A stretch of DNA of 64,000 nucleotides from an uncultured Muribaculaceae bacterium (GCA_905233915.1 CAJOFM010000007.1:1-64000); one strand, 5' to 3'. Numbered from the stretch's first letter, positions 32,708 to 42,100 are shown. Notes: generated from the sequence alone by a model not told the origin. Numbers and translations: made by a program.

Positions 32708-33739
32708 CGCACTCTTGAACTCGTCGAGGAAGCGGACGTCGTTCTCGCTGAACATGCGCAGGTCTTTCACCATATACTTGAGGTTGGTGATGCGCTCAAC
32801 GCCCAAACCGAAGGCGTAACCGCTATACACGGTGCTGTCGATACCGCTGGCCTCAAGCACGGCGGGATCCACCATGCCGCAGCCCAGGATCTCGACCCAA
32901 CCCGTGTGCTTGCAGAAACCGCAGCCCTTGCCGCCGCACAGCATGCAGGTCACGTCCATCTCGGCACTGGGCTCGGTGAACGGGAAGTAGCTGGGACGCA
33001 GGCGGATTTCGGTCTCGGTGCCGAACAGTTCCTTGGCGAAGTGCAGCAGCACCTGCTTCAGGTCGGCAAACGTCACGTTCTTGTCGATATAAAGGCCCTC
33101 AATCTGGTGGAAGAAGCAGTGGGCACGGGCGGTGATAGCCTCGTTGCGGTAAACGCGGCCGGGGCAGATGATGCGGATGGGCGGCTGCTGGCGTTCCATC
33201 GTGCGCACCTGTACCGAGCTGGTGTGGCTGCGCAGCACGATGTTGCGGGTCACGTCCTGGTCGTTCTTCTCGATGAAGAAGGTATCCTGCATGTCGCGTG
33301 CGGGATGGTCGGCAGCGAAGTTCAGCGCGCTGAACACGTGCCAGTCGTCCTCAACCTCGGGGCCATCGGCGATGGTGAAGCCCAGGCGTGAGAAGATGTC
33401 GATAATCTGCTTGCGCACCACCGAGATCGGGTGGCGTGTACCCAACTCAGCGGGGAATGCCGGACGGGTGATGTCGATCTTGTTCTGCTCCTTGGCCTGC
33501 TGCTTGGTTGCCTCGCGCAGGGCATTGATCTTCTCGGTAGCGAGGTTCTTCAGCTCGTTGAGCTTCTGACCCAACTCGCGCTTCTCCTCGGGAGCCACCT
33601 CGCGGAACTCGTTAAACAATGCAGTTATCTCACCTTTCTTGCTCAGGTATTTGATACGCAAAGCCTCCAGTGCCTCTTCATTTTCGGCCTTAAGGTCTGC
33701 AATCTGCGCCTTCAGCGCCTCTATTTTGTCTTTTAACAT
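32702..33739 (-). CDS. pheS: Phenylalanine-tRNA ligase alpha subunit
   Basis: The 345-aa catalytic alpha chain of class II PheRS begins at ATG 33739 (MLKDKIEALKAQ), consistent with the promoter at 33764-33795. It has an N-terminal coiled-coil tRNA-binding arm (ALKAQIADLKAENEEALEAL). Motif 2 contains VYRNEAITARAHCFFHQIEGL, preceded by LRSHTSSVQVR; the Phe-pocket segment is YFPFTEPSAEMDV, and motif 3 reads GYAFGLGVERI. CMLCGGKGCGFCK forms a zinc-like insertion. pheT is not adjacent, as often in Bacteroidota. Confidence 0.95.
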   Translation of the reverse strand: MLKDKIEALKAQIADLKAENEEALEALRIKYLSKKGEITALFNEFREVAPEEKRELGQKLNELKNLATEKINALREATKQQAKEQNKIDITRPAFPAELGTRHPISVVRKQIIDIFSRLGFTIADGPEVEDDWHVFSALNFAADHPARDMQDTFFIEKNDQDVTRNIVLRSHTSSVQVRTMERQQPPIRIICPGRVYRNEAITARAHCFFHQIEGLYIDKNVTFADLKQVLLHFAKELFGTETEIRLRPSYFPFTEPSAEMDVTCMLCGGKGCGFCKHTGWVEILGCGMVDPAVLEASGIDSTVYSGYAFGLGVERITNLKYMVKDLRMFSENDVRFLDEFKSAH

Positions 33740-33763
33740 AGTCGTTTTCTTTGAATTAACGTG

Positions 33764-33795
33764 CAAAGGTACGATTAAACGAGCGAAAAGCCAAA
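33764..33795 (-). promoter_or_regulatory. pheS promoter located in a repeat copy
   Basis: On the minus strand: TTTG (33795-33792), 20 nt, then TACCTTTG (33771-33764), 25 nt before the pheS ATG. The -33 box and spacer lie in the first copy of an 85-bp repeat. Confidence 0.75.
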
Positions 33796-33939
33796 GAAAA
33801 ACTTTTTTTTCTTTGCTTTTCCGAGTGTGAGTACCTTCGGCCGAATGCCAACTGGAGGATTAAACGAGCGAAAAGCCAAAGAAAAACTTTTTTTTCTTTG
33901 CTTTTCCGAGTGTGAGTACCTTCGGCCGAAGGCCAACTG
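33773..33939. repeat. Tandem duplication of an 85-bp intergenic element upstream of pheS
   Basis: Copies at 33773-33857 and 33858-33939 are nearly identical (ATTAAACGAGCGAAAAGCC at the start, GAGTGTGAGTACC near the end). Each contains a large AT-rich palindrome (GAAAAG-CCAAAGAAAA against TTTTCTTTG-CTTTTC) and a CTTCGGCCGAA palindrome. Confidence 0.85.
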
Positions 33940-34176
33940 TACAAATTACTATTCAGTTAACAGTTAACAGACTTCAGTTTTTTTGTGAAGTGCCCTTGTG
34001 AAATCTATGAATTTTTTTTGCATACATCAAGAAATGTTCCGTAATTTGCATATAACTTGTTCATGTGATGATTTGGTTCAGCGTTTTTCTGTTGCGCTAT
34101 ATTGCTATAAATCAACTGTATGTGCAATTGTTGACTATTTTTTTTAATAAGCAGTTAATACCTTTTATCTTTAAAA

Positions 34177-34719
34177 ATGATTACGATGAAAAAGATTCAA
34201 ATTCTTCTTATTGGACTGATGTTTGCTATGCCTTGCTGTGTATCTGCCCGAAACTATATTTATGGAGATGTGAATGGCGACGGCGAGGTAAATGTCTCGG
34301 ATGTCAATGCCGTTGTTGGCGTCATTTTGGGAGACTATCATCCCGATACAAGCCTTGTTGGTAGCTGGTTGTCTGAGTATGCCGTTTATGATGATGGAGA
34401 TAGATTTAATATTCCTACCGAAATGTGTGTGTGTTTTACCTTCGATGAGGACCAAACTGGTACATGGGGCTGTTATGTTCGTCACAGTTACCCCGATAGC
34501 AGCTATTATTCAATAAGTTATACTCAATTGCGATGGGAGCAACAAGCCAATCGTTTAGCTGTCTGGTTCGATGATGGTTACCATGAGGAGATGTACTATG
34601 GCTTCAATGAAGACGGCTATTTGCTATTATCAATTGATGCGAAATTAACAAATTACACCGCCTACCGTCCTGTCGAAACACGCTATCCTCTCGGATCAGG
34701 CAAGCCTGGCAAGGATTAA
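34177..34719 (+). CDS. Secreted protein with dockerin-like repeat and lipocalin-like domain
   Basis: The 180-aa product has a signal peptide (MKKIQILLIGLMFAMPCCVSA; ATG 34186 may be the true start). One dockerin-type calcium motif follows (GDVNGDGEVNVSDVNAVVGV) and then a beta-rich domain of lipocalin-like character (LVGSWLSEYAVYDDGD, EDQTGTWGCYV). The same GDVNGDGE repeat ends the BspA-like protein at 37323-39743. In this phylum such repeats occur near the ends of many secreted proteins and need not imply a cellulosome. Function unknown. Confidence 0.75.
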   Translation: MITMKKIQILLIGLMFAMPCCVSARNYIYGDVNGDGEVNVSDVNAVVGVILGDYHPDTSLVGSWLSEYAVYDDGDRFNIPTEMCVCFTFDEDQTGTWGCYVRHSYPDSSYYSISYTQLRWEQQANRLAVWFDDGYHEEMYYGFNEDGYLLLSIDAKLTNYTAYRPVETRYPLGSGKPGKD

Positions 34720-34771
34720 CACCTTCACACCCAATGCAGGGTGTAAAGCAAGTTTATAAAATGTAGTCAAA

Positions 34772-34803
34772 CAACTCCCCCTCTAATCAAAGAAGGGGAG
34801 TTG
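34772..34803. terminator. Hairpin between convergent genes
   Basis: CAACTCCCC (34772-34780) pairs with GGGGAGTTG (34795-34803). It lies between the plus-strand gene ending at 34719 and ackA ending at 34848. T tracts are short. A smaller ACACCC/GGGTGT hairpin precedes it near 34727-34744. Confidence 0.6.
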
Positions 34804-34847
34804 CTATTCCATTGGGAACTCTTTCAAATGGACTCAGGCTTTTGAAA

Positions 34848-36062
34848 TCAAGGTTCGCGGCCTTCGACGATGGCCTCGGTGTCGCGGGCGATCATGTACT
34901 CCTCGTCGGTGAGGACGACAACGACCTTGACCTTGCTGTCGGGCAGGCTGATCTCGCCTTCCTTGCCGCGCCACAGGGTGTCGTTGAGTTCCTCGTCGAT
35001 CTTCACGCCCAGGTACTCTAACTGGCGGCAGACGCGCTTGCGGGTCTGGTACTGGTTCTCGCCCACGCCGCCGGTAAAGGCGATGATGTCCACGCCACCC
35101 AGCTCGGCAGCATAGGCACCGATGTACTTCAAGATGCGCAGCTCATACATGTCCAGAGCCAGCTGTGCGCGCTCGTTGTTGTCCTTCTCGGCAGCGTCTA
35201 CCACGTCGCGCATGTCGCTGCTCAGGCCTGTGATGCCCAGCACACCGCTCTTCTTGTTGATGATGTTGAGCATGTCCTTGGGGCTCAGGTTGTACTTCTC
35301 CATGAGGAAGAGCAGGGCGCCGGGATCGACGTCACCCGAGCGGGTTCCCATCATCAGGCCCTCGGTGGGGGTGAGGCCCATGGTGGTGTCGATGCTCTTG
35401 CCGTCCTTGACAGCACTGATGCTGGCGCCGTTGCCGATGTGGCAGCAGATGATGCGCTTGCCAGCGGGAGTCGTGCCTAACATCTCACACACGCGCTGGG
35501 TCACGAAGCGGTGGCTCGTGCCGTGGAAGCCGTAGCGGCGCACGTGGTCCTGGGTATAATACTCCATGGGCAGGGGATACATGAAGGCCGACTTGGGCAT
35601 CGTCTGGTGGAAGGCGGTGTCAAACACGCCCACCTGGGGAACGCCGGGCAGCACGGCTTCGATGGCCTCGATGCCTGCCATGTTCACGGGGTTGTGCAGC
35701 GGAGCGATGCCGTAGCACTCGCGTATCATGTCCTTCACCTCGTCGGTGATGAGGACGCTGCGGCTGAACTTCTCGCCGCCATGCACCACGCGGTGACCCA
35801 CGGCGTCGATTTCCTTCAGGTCCTTGATGCAGCCATACTCGGGGTTGATGAGGGCATCGAGGATGGCCTTGATGGCACCCTTGTGGTCGATGAGGCCCAG
35901 GTCGATGTTCTTCTTGCTGCCGTCGTCAAACTTGAGCTTGATGAAACCGTCGGGCAGACCGATTTTCTCCACACCACCCTCGGCGAGGGTCTTGTTCTCC
36001 TTGATCTCGATGAGTTTATACTTGGCAGAGCTGCTGCCGCAATTCAATACTAAAATATTCAT
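34848..36062 (-). CDS. ackA: Acetate kinase
   Basis: The 404-aa ASKHA-fold kinase interconverts acetyl phosphate + ADP and acetate + ATP. It opens with VLNCGSSSAKYKL. Other conserved segments are GHRVVHGGEKF, VFDTAFHQTMP, YGFHGTSHRFV, HIGNGASISAV, DTTMGLTPTEGLMMGTRSGDVDP and FTGGVGENQ. It is the downstream partner of pta in the acetate-producing ATP-generating pathway. A heptad repeat array lies in the 62-bp gap between the two genes. Confidence 0.97.
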   Translation of the reverse strand: MNILVLNCGSSSAKYKLIEIKENKTLAEGGVEKIGLPDGFIKLKFDDGSKKNIDLGLIDHKGAIKAILDALINPEYGCIKDLKEIDAVGHRVVHGGEKFSRSVLITDEVKDMIRECYGIAPLHNPVNMAGIEAIEAVLPGVPQVGVFDTAFHQTMPKSAFMYPLPMEYYTQDHVRRYGFHGTSHRFVTQRVCEMLGTTPAGKRIICCHIGNGASISAVKDGKSIDTTMGLTPTEGLMMGTRSGDVDPGALLFLMEKYNLSPKDMLNIINKKSGVLGITGLSSDMRDVVDAAEKDNNERAQLALDMYELRILKYIGAYAAELGGVDIIAFTGGVGENQYQTRKRVCRQLEYLGVKIDEELNDTLWRGKEGEISLPDSKVKVVVVLTDEEYMIARDTEAIVEGREP

Positions 36063-36092
36063 TGTTTATTTGTTATAATTTGTTTTCTATTA

Positions 36093-36134
36093 CCTAAAGC
36101 CTAGAGCCTAACACCTAAAGCCTATCACCTATTA
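36093..36134. repeat. Heptad array between pta and ackA
   Basis: Six 7-bp units (CCTAAAG, CCTAGAG, CCTAACA, CCTAAAG, CCTATCA, CCTATTA); the pta stop codon (36125-36127) lies in the array. Confidence 0.85.
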
Positions 36135-37135
36135 ATCGCCTGATTGCAGGTCAGGATGACGGTGCGGTAGATGTCGTCCTCGTTGCAGCCGCGCGACAGG
36201 TCATTGACGGGGGCGGCAAGACCTTGCAGGACGGGACCCACGGCCTTGGCACCGGCGATGCGCTGAACGAGCTTGTAAGCGATGTTGCCCACACCCAGGT
36301 CGGGGAACACGAGCACATTGGCGTGACCGGCAATGTCGCTTCCGGGAGCTTTGCTGGCACCCACACTGGGAACGATGGCGGCATCGGCCTGGAGTTCACC
36401 GTCAATCTTCAGGTTGGGATTCATCTCTTTAGCAAGACGGGTAGCCTCAATCACCTTGTCCACGCGCTCATGCTTGGCGCTGCCCTTGGTCGAGAAGCTC
36501 AGCATGGCGATCTTGGGATCGTCGATTTCGGCGAGCGCGCGGGCGGTACGGTCGGCGCTCACGGCAATCTGTGCAAGCTGCTGGGCATCGGGATCAGGCA
36601 CCACGGCGCAGTCGGCAAACACCATCACGCCGTTGTGGCCGTAGGGCGAGCCCTCGGGCAGCAACATCAGGAACGCGCCACTCACGGTGCTGATGCCGGG
36701 GGCGGTCTTCAATACCTGGAAGGCTGCGCGCAGCACGTTGCCAGTGGTGTTCATCGCACCGGCAACCTGTCCGTCGGCATCGCCGGCCTTGATGAGCAGG
36801 CAGCCTAAATATAAGGGATCGAGCACCTTCTTGTGGGCATCCTCGATGGTCACGCCCTTGGATTTGCGCAACTCGTAGAACAGTTGTGCGTATTTCTCCA
36901 CGCCCTCGGCATCCTTGGGGTTGATGACTGTGGCCTTGTCGATGTTGTTAAGTCCCAGCTCGCTGGCTTTGGCCATGATCTCGGCCTTGTCGCCAATGAG
37001 GACGATGTCGGCGATGCCGTCGGCAATGATGCGGTCGGCAGCCGTCAGCGTGCGGGGTTCGGTACTCTCGGGAAGAACGATGCGTTGCCTCTTGGCAATC
37101 GCGTTGCTTTTCAGCTTCTCAAACAAAGGTTCCAT
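36125..37135 (-). CDS. pta: Phosphate acetyltransferase
   Basis: The 336-aa short-form Pta converts acetyl-CoA + Pi to acetyl phosphate. Visible family segments are RIVLPESTEPRTL, the central VAGAMNTTGNVLRAAFQVLKT, VFADCAVVPDPDAQQLAQIA, KIAMLSFSTKGSA and NVLVFPDLGVGNIAYK, with PVLQGLAAPVNDLSRG near the C-terminus. It is the first gene of a pta-ackA operon read from a TATCTTTG promoter at 37200-37207. The last codons and the stop codon lie in a heptad repeat. Confidence 0.97.
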   Translation of the reverse strand: MEPLFEKLKSNAIAKRQRIVLPESTEPRTLTAADRIIADGIADIVLIGDKAEIMAKASELGLNNIDKATVINPKDAEGVEKYAQLFYELRKSKGVTIEDAHKKVLDPLYLGCLLIKAGDADGQVAGAMNTTGNVLRAAFQVLKTAPGISTVSGAFLMLLPEGSPYGHNGVMVFADCAVVPDPDAQQLAQIAVSADRTARALAEIDDPKIAMLSFSTKGSAKHERVDKVIEATRLAKEMNPNLKIDGELQADAAIVPSVGASKAPGSDIAGHANVLVFPDLGVGNIAYKLVQRIAGAKAVGPVLQGLAAPVNDLSRGCNEDDIYRTVILTCNQAINR

Positions 37136-37199
37136 GTTTCTTTGATTAAATAGTATTTTAGGAAAACTTGATTATAGTCGATTTATCGCTTTACGTGTG

Positions 37200-37207
37200 C
37201 AAAGATA
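37200..37207 (-). promoter_or_regulatory. -7 element (TATCTTTG) for pta-ackA
   Basis: On the minus strand TATCTTTG matches the consensus, 65 nt before the pta start. No clear -33 TTTG was seen. Confidence 0.6.
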
Positions 37208-37262
37208 ATGATTCTTTCTGAAATTGTTACAACATTTCGCTCAAATAATGTATAGACTACAA

Positions 37263-37297
37263 CAGCCTTGGCTGTTTGGTGATTTGCCAAGGCTGTC
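37263..37297 (-). terminator. Hairpin after the BspA-like gene
   Basis: ACAGCCTTGGC (37263-37273) pairs with GCCAAGGCTGT (37287-37297), an 11-bp stem. The T tract is weak on both strands. Confidence 0.6.
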
Positions 37298-37322
37298 GTC
37301 ATAAATCGATCACAAGATCTGA

Positions 37323-39743
37323 TTATTCTTCTTCCGTGATGCTGTTGATGATGGCATTGATGTCGGCGATAGTGATTTCTCCGTCACCATTCACATCATA
37401 TATCAAATCACTATCATCGTTAATGATCGCGTCAATACCGCTGTTCACATCAGCAATGTTGATTTCGCCATCACCATTAACGTCACCAGTATTAAAGTTC
37501 ACACCTACAAGGTTTTTAATAAATTTCCAAGGCCATGTGCTCTTGTACAGTGCCAATGATTGTATCGGTACATATACAATTGTTGAATTTTCAAGATGAA
37601 TAGGTGGTAAAATTTCCATTGCGGGTGGAATGAAAGCCTTGCAAGTCATTTTTTCTAAAGCGTTGTCCTCATAGAAAGCATTAGCTTCAATTGATATTAA
37701 AGATTTCTCTATACTAACCTGAGTCAAAGTTCTGCAATATGAAAATGCATGCCTGCAGATTACTTTTAAACTTTTCGGTAATGTGATGCTTTTTAATGAA
37801 TAGTTGTTGCTGAACGCATATCGTCCAATGAATTCCAATGAATTGCCAAATTCAATATTCTCAAGAGCATGACATCCATTAAATGCCTGAGATCCAATTC
37901 CTTTTAATGAGTTAGGGAGCTTCAGTTCTTTAAGATTCAAACATAAATAGAATGCGTAATCAAGAATTTCCTCAATCGAATTGCCTAATGTCAAAGTATT
38001 CAGTGAAACGCAATTCTGGAAAGCGCCTTTATTGATGGTAATCACAGATTCAGGTATCACAATATCCTTGATGGTTGAGCATTCAGAGAATGCACTGTCA
38101 CCAATATTCTTGATGCCGTTGCCCAAGTCAACATTGGCAAGTGCCGTGCAGTTGTAGAAAGCATGGTCACCAACATTGTTTACATCATCGCCTAAAACGA
38201 CATCGGTGATACTGGCGCACGAGTAGAACACAGAACTGCCCATTGAGGTCGTAGCACTTGGAATCACCACTCGAGTGATATTGGCACAACCATCGAAGGC
38301 GTGATTGCCTATTTTTTCGAGTCGCGGAGGTGTTGTCACTTCAGTGAGTTGCCCACATCCTTGAAAAGCATAATTACCAATGCTAACTAAACCATCCGGT
38401 AAAGAAAGATCTGTCACCTGGTTGCATCCCATGAAGGCTTTATCGCCAATGTTTACCACATTATCAGGTAATTCAATATAATTCAAGCTACTGCAGTTAA
38501 GGAAGGCCTCTTTTCCAATGGATGTCAGGGCTTCGTTATAACGTACATCAACGAGGTTAGTGCATTCTGCAAATGTCTGGGATGGAATAGATTGCATCCT
38601 CATCCCAAGTAACACATATCTCAAATTCTCACAGCCATAAAACACATAATTTCCCATGGAAGTCAAGTTATTGGGAATATCAACACTTGTAATTCCACGA
38701 CACTCAGTAAATGCACCATGGCCAAGCCTTGTAAGATTGTTGGGCAAAGTGACGTTTGAAAGCCTAAAGCAATAGATAAAAGCTCTATCGCCTATTGAAG
38801 TGACCCCGTCTCCGAAGTTCACATCAGTCAACTGAGTGCAACCATAAAAAGCCTCAAAACCTATTTCTGTAACCGAGTTGGAGATGGTCACGCTCTTCAA
38901 CCCTTTGAATTCATTAAAACAATAAGGGTTGATCGATTCCACCGTATTTGGGATAACCACATCACTGACTTCTTCGCCATTTATTATCAAATGATCGGCA
39001 TAAGTAAGCGGGTTAGAAGTACAGTTTTGAAAACTAATTCCACACCAAGCTTCCATACTTGATATGTGTACATTCTTCAGACTGTCACAATATACAAAAG
39101 TACATCCCCCAATAGACTTCAAAGAAGCAGGAATAGTTATCTCCTCCAAATCGTAGCAATATGAAAATGCCCAAGCATCAATCTTAGTCAAAGATTCAGG
39201 GAGTGTAATTGTTTTAAGACTTGTACATCCATAAAATGCTTGTTCTCCAATAATATCTAAGGAATTAGAAAACGTTATATCTGTCAAATTGGCACAATAT
39301 GCAAAAGCGTAGGCGTTAACCACTTCAACCGTGTTGGGGATTACAACAGATGTTAGTTCATGACATGAACAGAAAGCATAGTTACCAATTGCTGTCACCT
39401 TGTAATTGCTATCCATATAAGTGACAGTCTCAGGTATGATGACATCTCCTCGATAATAACCATATTCAATCTCATTGATAACACTCACCTCATTCTCACT
39501 TGTTACCAAGTAACAGATGCTGTCCACAACAAAAGTTGTTGACTGATCATTCTCATCGGTCATCATTGGCTTTTGCAGTATCATATTCTGATTAATGGAT
39601 GAACGGGCACCACGTAATTCCAAGCTCAGGTCAACGTCGGCATAGCGGCTATTCGAATACATTGATGTGTCGTCTGCCACCTGTGCATGAGACGCAAATA
39701 CCAACAATAGCTCAAAAATAGTTAAGATAAATGCTTTCTTCAT
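37323..39743 (-). CDS. BspA-like leucine-rich-repeat surface protein with dockerin-like C-terminus
   Basis: The 806-aa protein has a signal peptide (MKKAFILTIFELLLVFASHA) and 24 LRR_5/BspA units of about 23 residues with the pattern AF-x-C-x-x-L-x-x-V/I-x-IP-x-x-V-x-x-I (for example NYAFCSCHELTSVVIPNTV). It ends in two dockerin-like calcium motifs (GDVNGDGEINIADVNSGID and VNGDGEITIADINAI). BspA-family proteins mediate adhesion or coaggregation and bind host matrix in oral and gut Bacteroidales; the ligand here is unknown. It has a perfect promoter at 39779-39810 and stands alone. Confidence 0.9.
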   Translation of the reverse strand: MKKAFILTIFELLLVFASHAQVADDTSMYSNSRYADVDLSLELRGARSSINQNMILQKPMMTDENDQSTTFVVDSICYLVTSENEVSVINEIEYGYYRGDVIIPETVTYMDSNYKVTAIGNYAFCSCHELTSVVIPNTVEVVNAYAFAYCANLTDITFSNSLDIIGEQAFYGCTSLKTITLPESLTKIDAWAFSYCYDLEEITIPASLKSIGGCTFVYCDSLKNVHISSMEAWCGISFQNCTSNPLTYADHLIINGEEVSDVVIPNTVESINPYCFNEFKGLKSVTISNSVTEIGFEAFYGCTQLTDVNFGDGVTSIGDRAFIYCFRLSNVTLPNNLTRLGHGAFTECRGITSVDIPNNLTSMGNYVFYGCENLRYVLLGMRMQSIPSQTFAECTNLVDVRYNEALTSIGKEAFLNCSSLNYIELPDNVVNIGDKAFMGCNQVTDLSLPDGLVSIGNYAFQGCGQLTEVTTPPRLEKIGNHAFDGCANITRVVIPSATTSMGSSVFYSCASITDVVLGDDVNNVGDHAFYNCTALANVDLGNGIKNIGDSAFSECSTIKDIVIPESVITINKGAFQNCVSLNTLTLGNSIEEILDYAFYLCLNLKELKLPNSLKGIGSQAFNGCHALENIEFGNSLEFIGRYAFSNNYSLKSITLPKSLKVICRHAFSYCRTLTQVSIEKSLISIEANAFYEDNALEKMTCKAFIPPAMEILPPIHLENSTIVYVPIQSLALYKSTWPWKFIKNLVGVNFNTGDVNGDGEINIADVNSGIDAIINDDSDLIYDVNGDGEITIADINAIINSITEEE

Positions 39744-39778
39744 AATCGCACATTTGATTTAAGATGTCCATTTTGCCG

Positions 39779-39810
39779 CAAAAATACAGATATTATTTCT
39801 GAAAACCAAA
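39779..39810 (-). promoter_or_regulatory. Promoter of the BspA-like gene
   Basis: On the minus strand: TTTG (39810-39807), 20 nt, TATTTTTG (39786-39779). Confidence 0.75.
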
Positions 39811-39993
39811 TTTTGACATAAAAGTATACAAGTTTAATCTCAATAATTATTCGAAGTCGAAATAATTGGCTTTATCCATTTGGCATATTGGTGAAAACGT
39901 TAAACTTTCTTGGCGGTTTCAAGTCATAAAGGTAGTTTTGAGGGCTTACGCCCTCGAAGATAGGCCGTGCCTTGACAAAAAACAGTAAATTGT

Positions 39994-40024
39994 TTTGTGC
40001 TGTTCTCGGCTTGCACTATCTTTG
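39994..40024 (+). promoter_or_regulatory. Promoter of the DUF2520/maf operon
   Basis: TTTG (39994-39997), 19 nt, TATCTTTG (40017-40024), a perfect consensus. Upstream at 39938-39953 is a GAGGGC/GCCCTC hairpin; nothing else was seen in 39811-39993. Confidence 0.8.
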
Positions 40025-40072
40025 CAATATCAATAATGATGGCGGATGCCATTCGTTTAATTCGATCAATTC

Positions 40073-40855
40073 GTGGATCAACGGGTAGTGATCATAGGTT
40101 CAGGTAATGTGGCGACCAGTCTGGCTCATGGCTTGGCGGCCCGTTGCGAGGTGGCTCAGATTTACAGCCGCCAGTTGGCGCATGCACGGGCGCTTGCCGA
40201 TGCTGTGGGTTGCACCAACGCTACAGATGACCTGCAATTGCTTGTTAATGATGCCGATGCCTATATTATCGCGGTGCGTGACGATGCCATCGCCGATGTG
40301 ATTGCGGCAACACCCGACAACGGTGCCTTGTGGATTCACACCTCGGGCAGCAAGCCTATAGACTTGTTCGCCGGCCGCCGCACCCGCTGTGGTGTGTTGT
40401 GGCCCATGCAGTCGTTCTCGCGCGAAGTGGTGACGCCTCTCGACGAGGTGCATTTCTTTGCCGAGGCCAACAACGAGGCTGCGCTCGACGACTTGATGGA
40501 GTTAGGCAAACTGATGTCCTGTCATGTCATTGAGGCCGATAGCGGCAAGCGCAAGCTGCTGCATGTGGCTTCGGTTTTCTCATGCAACTTCGCCAACCAC
40601 ATGTGGACGCTGGCCGACGAGGTGCTCAGCGAGGCAGGCTTGCCCTTTGACGCATTGCTGCCGCTCATCCGCACCACTGTCGATAAACTGGACCGCTTGG
40701 CGCCGGCAAAATCCCAGACGGGGCCCGCCGTGCGTCACGACATCCAGGTCATCGAGAACCATCTGGCGATGCTCAATGGCGACAAACGCGACATCTATGA
40801 CATGGTGTCACAATCTATCATGAATCATAATCCGATTGACGACAATGCTCAATAA
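40073..40855 (+). CDS. Rossmann-fold DUF2520 protein
   Basis: The 260-aa protein, probably starting at GTG 40073, opens with VVIIGSGNVATSLAHGLA, an NAD(P)-binding glycine motif like that of F420-dependent or pyrroline-carboxylate-type reductases. It has the DUF2520 helical C-terminal domain (LLHVASVFSCNFANHMWTLA, then GPAVRHDIQVIENHL). The family is a putative oxidoreductase of unknown substrate, commonly located near maf in Bacteroidota; the kdsC-type HAD gene often found between them is missing here. It overlaps maf by 11 bp. Confidence 0.85.
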   Translation: MDQRVVIIGSGNVATSLAHGLAARCEVAQIYSRQLAHARALADAVGCTNATDDLQLLVNDADAYIIAVRDDAIADVIAATPDNGALWIHTSGSKPIDLFAGRRTRCGVLWPMQSFSREVVTPLDEVHFFAEANNEAALDDLMELGKLMSCHVIEADSGKRKLLHVASVFSCNFANHMWTLADEVLSEAGLPFDALLPLIRTTVDKLDRLAPAKSQTGPAVRHDIQVIENHLAMLNGDKRDIYDMVSQSIMNHNPIDDNAQ

Positions 40856-41420
40856 TCTGGAAAAATATGACGTGGTGCTGGGTAGCAACTCCCCCCGCCG
40901 CCGCGAACTGCTCAACGACATGGGAGTGAAATTCCGTGTCGAGGCCATTAAGGGCATCGACGAGACCTATCCCGCCAGCTTGCCCGTTGAGGAAATTCCC
41001 GTCTATCTTGCCCGGATCAAGGCCGAAGGCCATCCGCTTAAGGAGAATGAACTGCTCATCACCGCCGACACCGTTGTCGTCCTTGACGAGGCAGTGCTGG
41101 GAAAACCCGTTGGCGAGTCCGATGCCCATCACATGCTGCGCGCCCTCTCGGGCCGTGCCCACAGGGTCATCAGTGGCGTGTGCGTGACAACGCGCGACCG
41201 CTGTGAGTCGTTTGCCGACACTAGCATCGTTCATTTTGCCGAGCTCACCGATGATGAGATAGATTACTACATCAAGCATTACTGCCCGCTCGACAAGGCC
41301 GGAGCCTATGGCATCCAGGAATGGATCGGCAACATCGGCATCTCGGGCATTAACGGCGACTTTTATAATGTGATGGGTCTGCCCACCCGCAAACTCTACC
41401 AATTGTTGAAAACATTTTAA
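40845..41420 (+). CDS. maf: Maf family nucleotide pyrophosphatase
   Basis: The start is ATG 40845 (MLNNLEKYDVVLGSNSPRRRELL). The 191-aa protein has the nucleotide-binding SxSPRR motif, the ITADTVVVLD active-site loop with the catalytic Asp, GKPVGESDA, and GAYGIQEWIG plus GDFYNVMGLP near the C-terminus. Maf proteins hydrolyse dTTP/UTP and modified nucleotides to monophosphates and have been linked to septum inhibition. It overlaps both neighbours, indicating operon expression. Confidence 0.92.
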   Translation: MLNNLEKYDVVLGSNSPRRRELLNDMGVKFRVEAIKGIDETYPASLPVEEIPVYLARIKAEGHPLKENELLITADTVVVLDEAVLGKPVGESDAHHMLRALSGRAHRVISGVCVTTRDRCESFADTSIVHFAELTDDEIDYYIKHYCPLDKAGAYGIQEWIGNIGISGINGDFYNVMGLPTRKLYQLLKTF

Positions 41421-42100
41421 TGAATGATATGGTCATGAAGAATTTTACAAGAAATATATTGGCCTTGGTTACGATGGTCATGTGTTCACTTCATTGCTTT
41501 GCAGTGGAACCTGCTGAACATGATACGGTCTATTTCTACGACACATGGGAGCAGATGTTTGATCTCCAGCCCGTGGCAATGGTTGTCGATCCATACATTG
41601 AGACATTCACTCCCTACGAAGTATATATCATTACTGGTGATGAAAGCATCAATGAGATGCTCTTGGATGACCACCTTGCCATCTCGTTGGGTGACAGTAC
41701 CATGCTCATCAGCAGTAAGTATTTGAAAAACAATTTCAAGGGGAGCGTGCGCGATCTGAGAGGCTTTATACCCGTTTTCTTTAATGAGAAGGTGGCTTTT
41801 ATTACCTACAACGCCAATATGGGTGTGAAAGAAATCCTGTTTGGGAACAATTGGTCGTTTGAAGACGGTGAAGCTGTTTTTAAAAGTGAGAAATACTATA
41901 TTGATTTTCTAAACCGCCGGGTAGAGCGTGTTACTCCAAGTTACCTTAGCTCGTTGCTACAGGACTATCATGACTTGCAGATGCGATATGAAGGCATGAA
42001 GGATTACAAGAAGCAATACATCATCGAAGATTATTTCTTCAAGTTTATCGACCGTGCAACCGAGGATATCATGCGGCCTTACATTCTTGACCTTCTGTGA
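41420..42100 (+). CDS. Secreted protein of unknown function, tandem paralogue 1 (226 aa)
   Basis: The ATG overlaps the maf stop. The signal peptide is NILALVTMVMCSLHCFA; the mature start is DTVYFYDTWEQMFDLQPVAM. It shares with the next gene the blocks PYIETFTPYEVY, HLAISLGDS, FKGSVRDLRGFIPVFFNEKVAF, MRYEGMKDYK and IDRATEDIMRP, clear evidence of tandem duplication. No catalytic motif is visible. It is probably periplasmic; family function is unknown to me. Confidence 0.75.
   Translation: MNDMVMKNFTRNILALVTMVMCSLHCFAVEPAEHDTVYFYDTWEQMFDLQPVAMVVDPYIETFTPYEVYIITGDESINEMLLDDHLAISLGDSTMLISSKYLKNNFKGSVRDLRGFIPVFFNEKVAFITYNANMGVKEILFGNNWSFEDGEAVFKSEKYYIDFLNRRVERVTPSYLSSLLQDYHDLQMRYEGMKDYKKQYIIEDYFFKFIDRATEDIMRPYILDLL

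Noticed and set aside
33756-33944. Small ORF across the duplicated 85-bp element
   Set aside because: It exists only because the repeat lacks stops in one frame; it contains no protein pattern and overlaps the pheS promoter.
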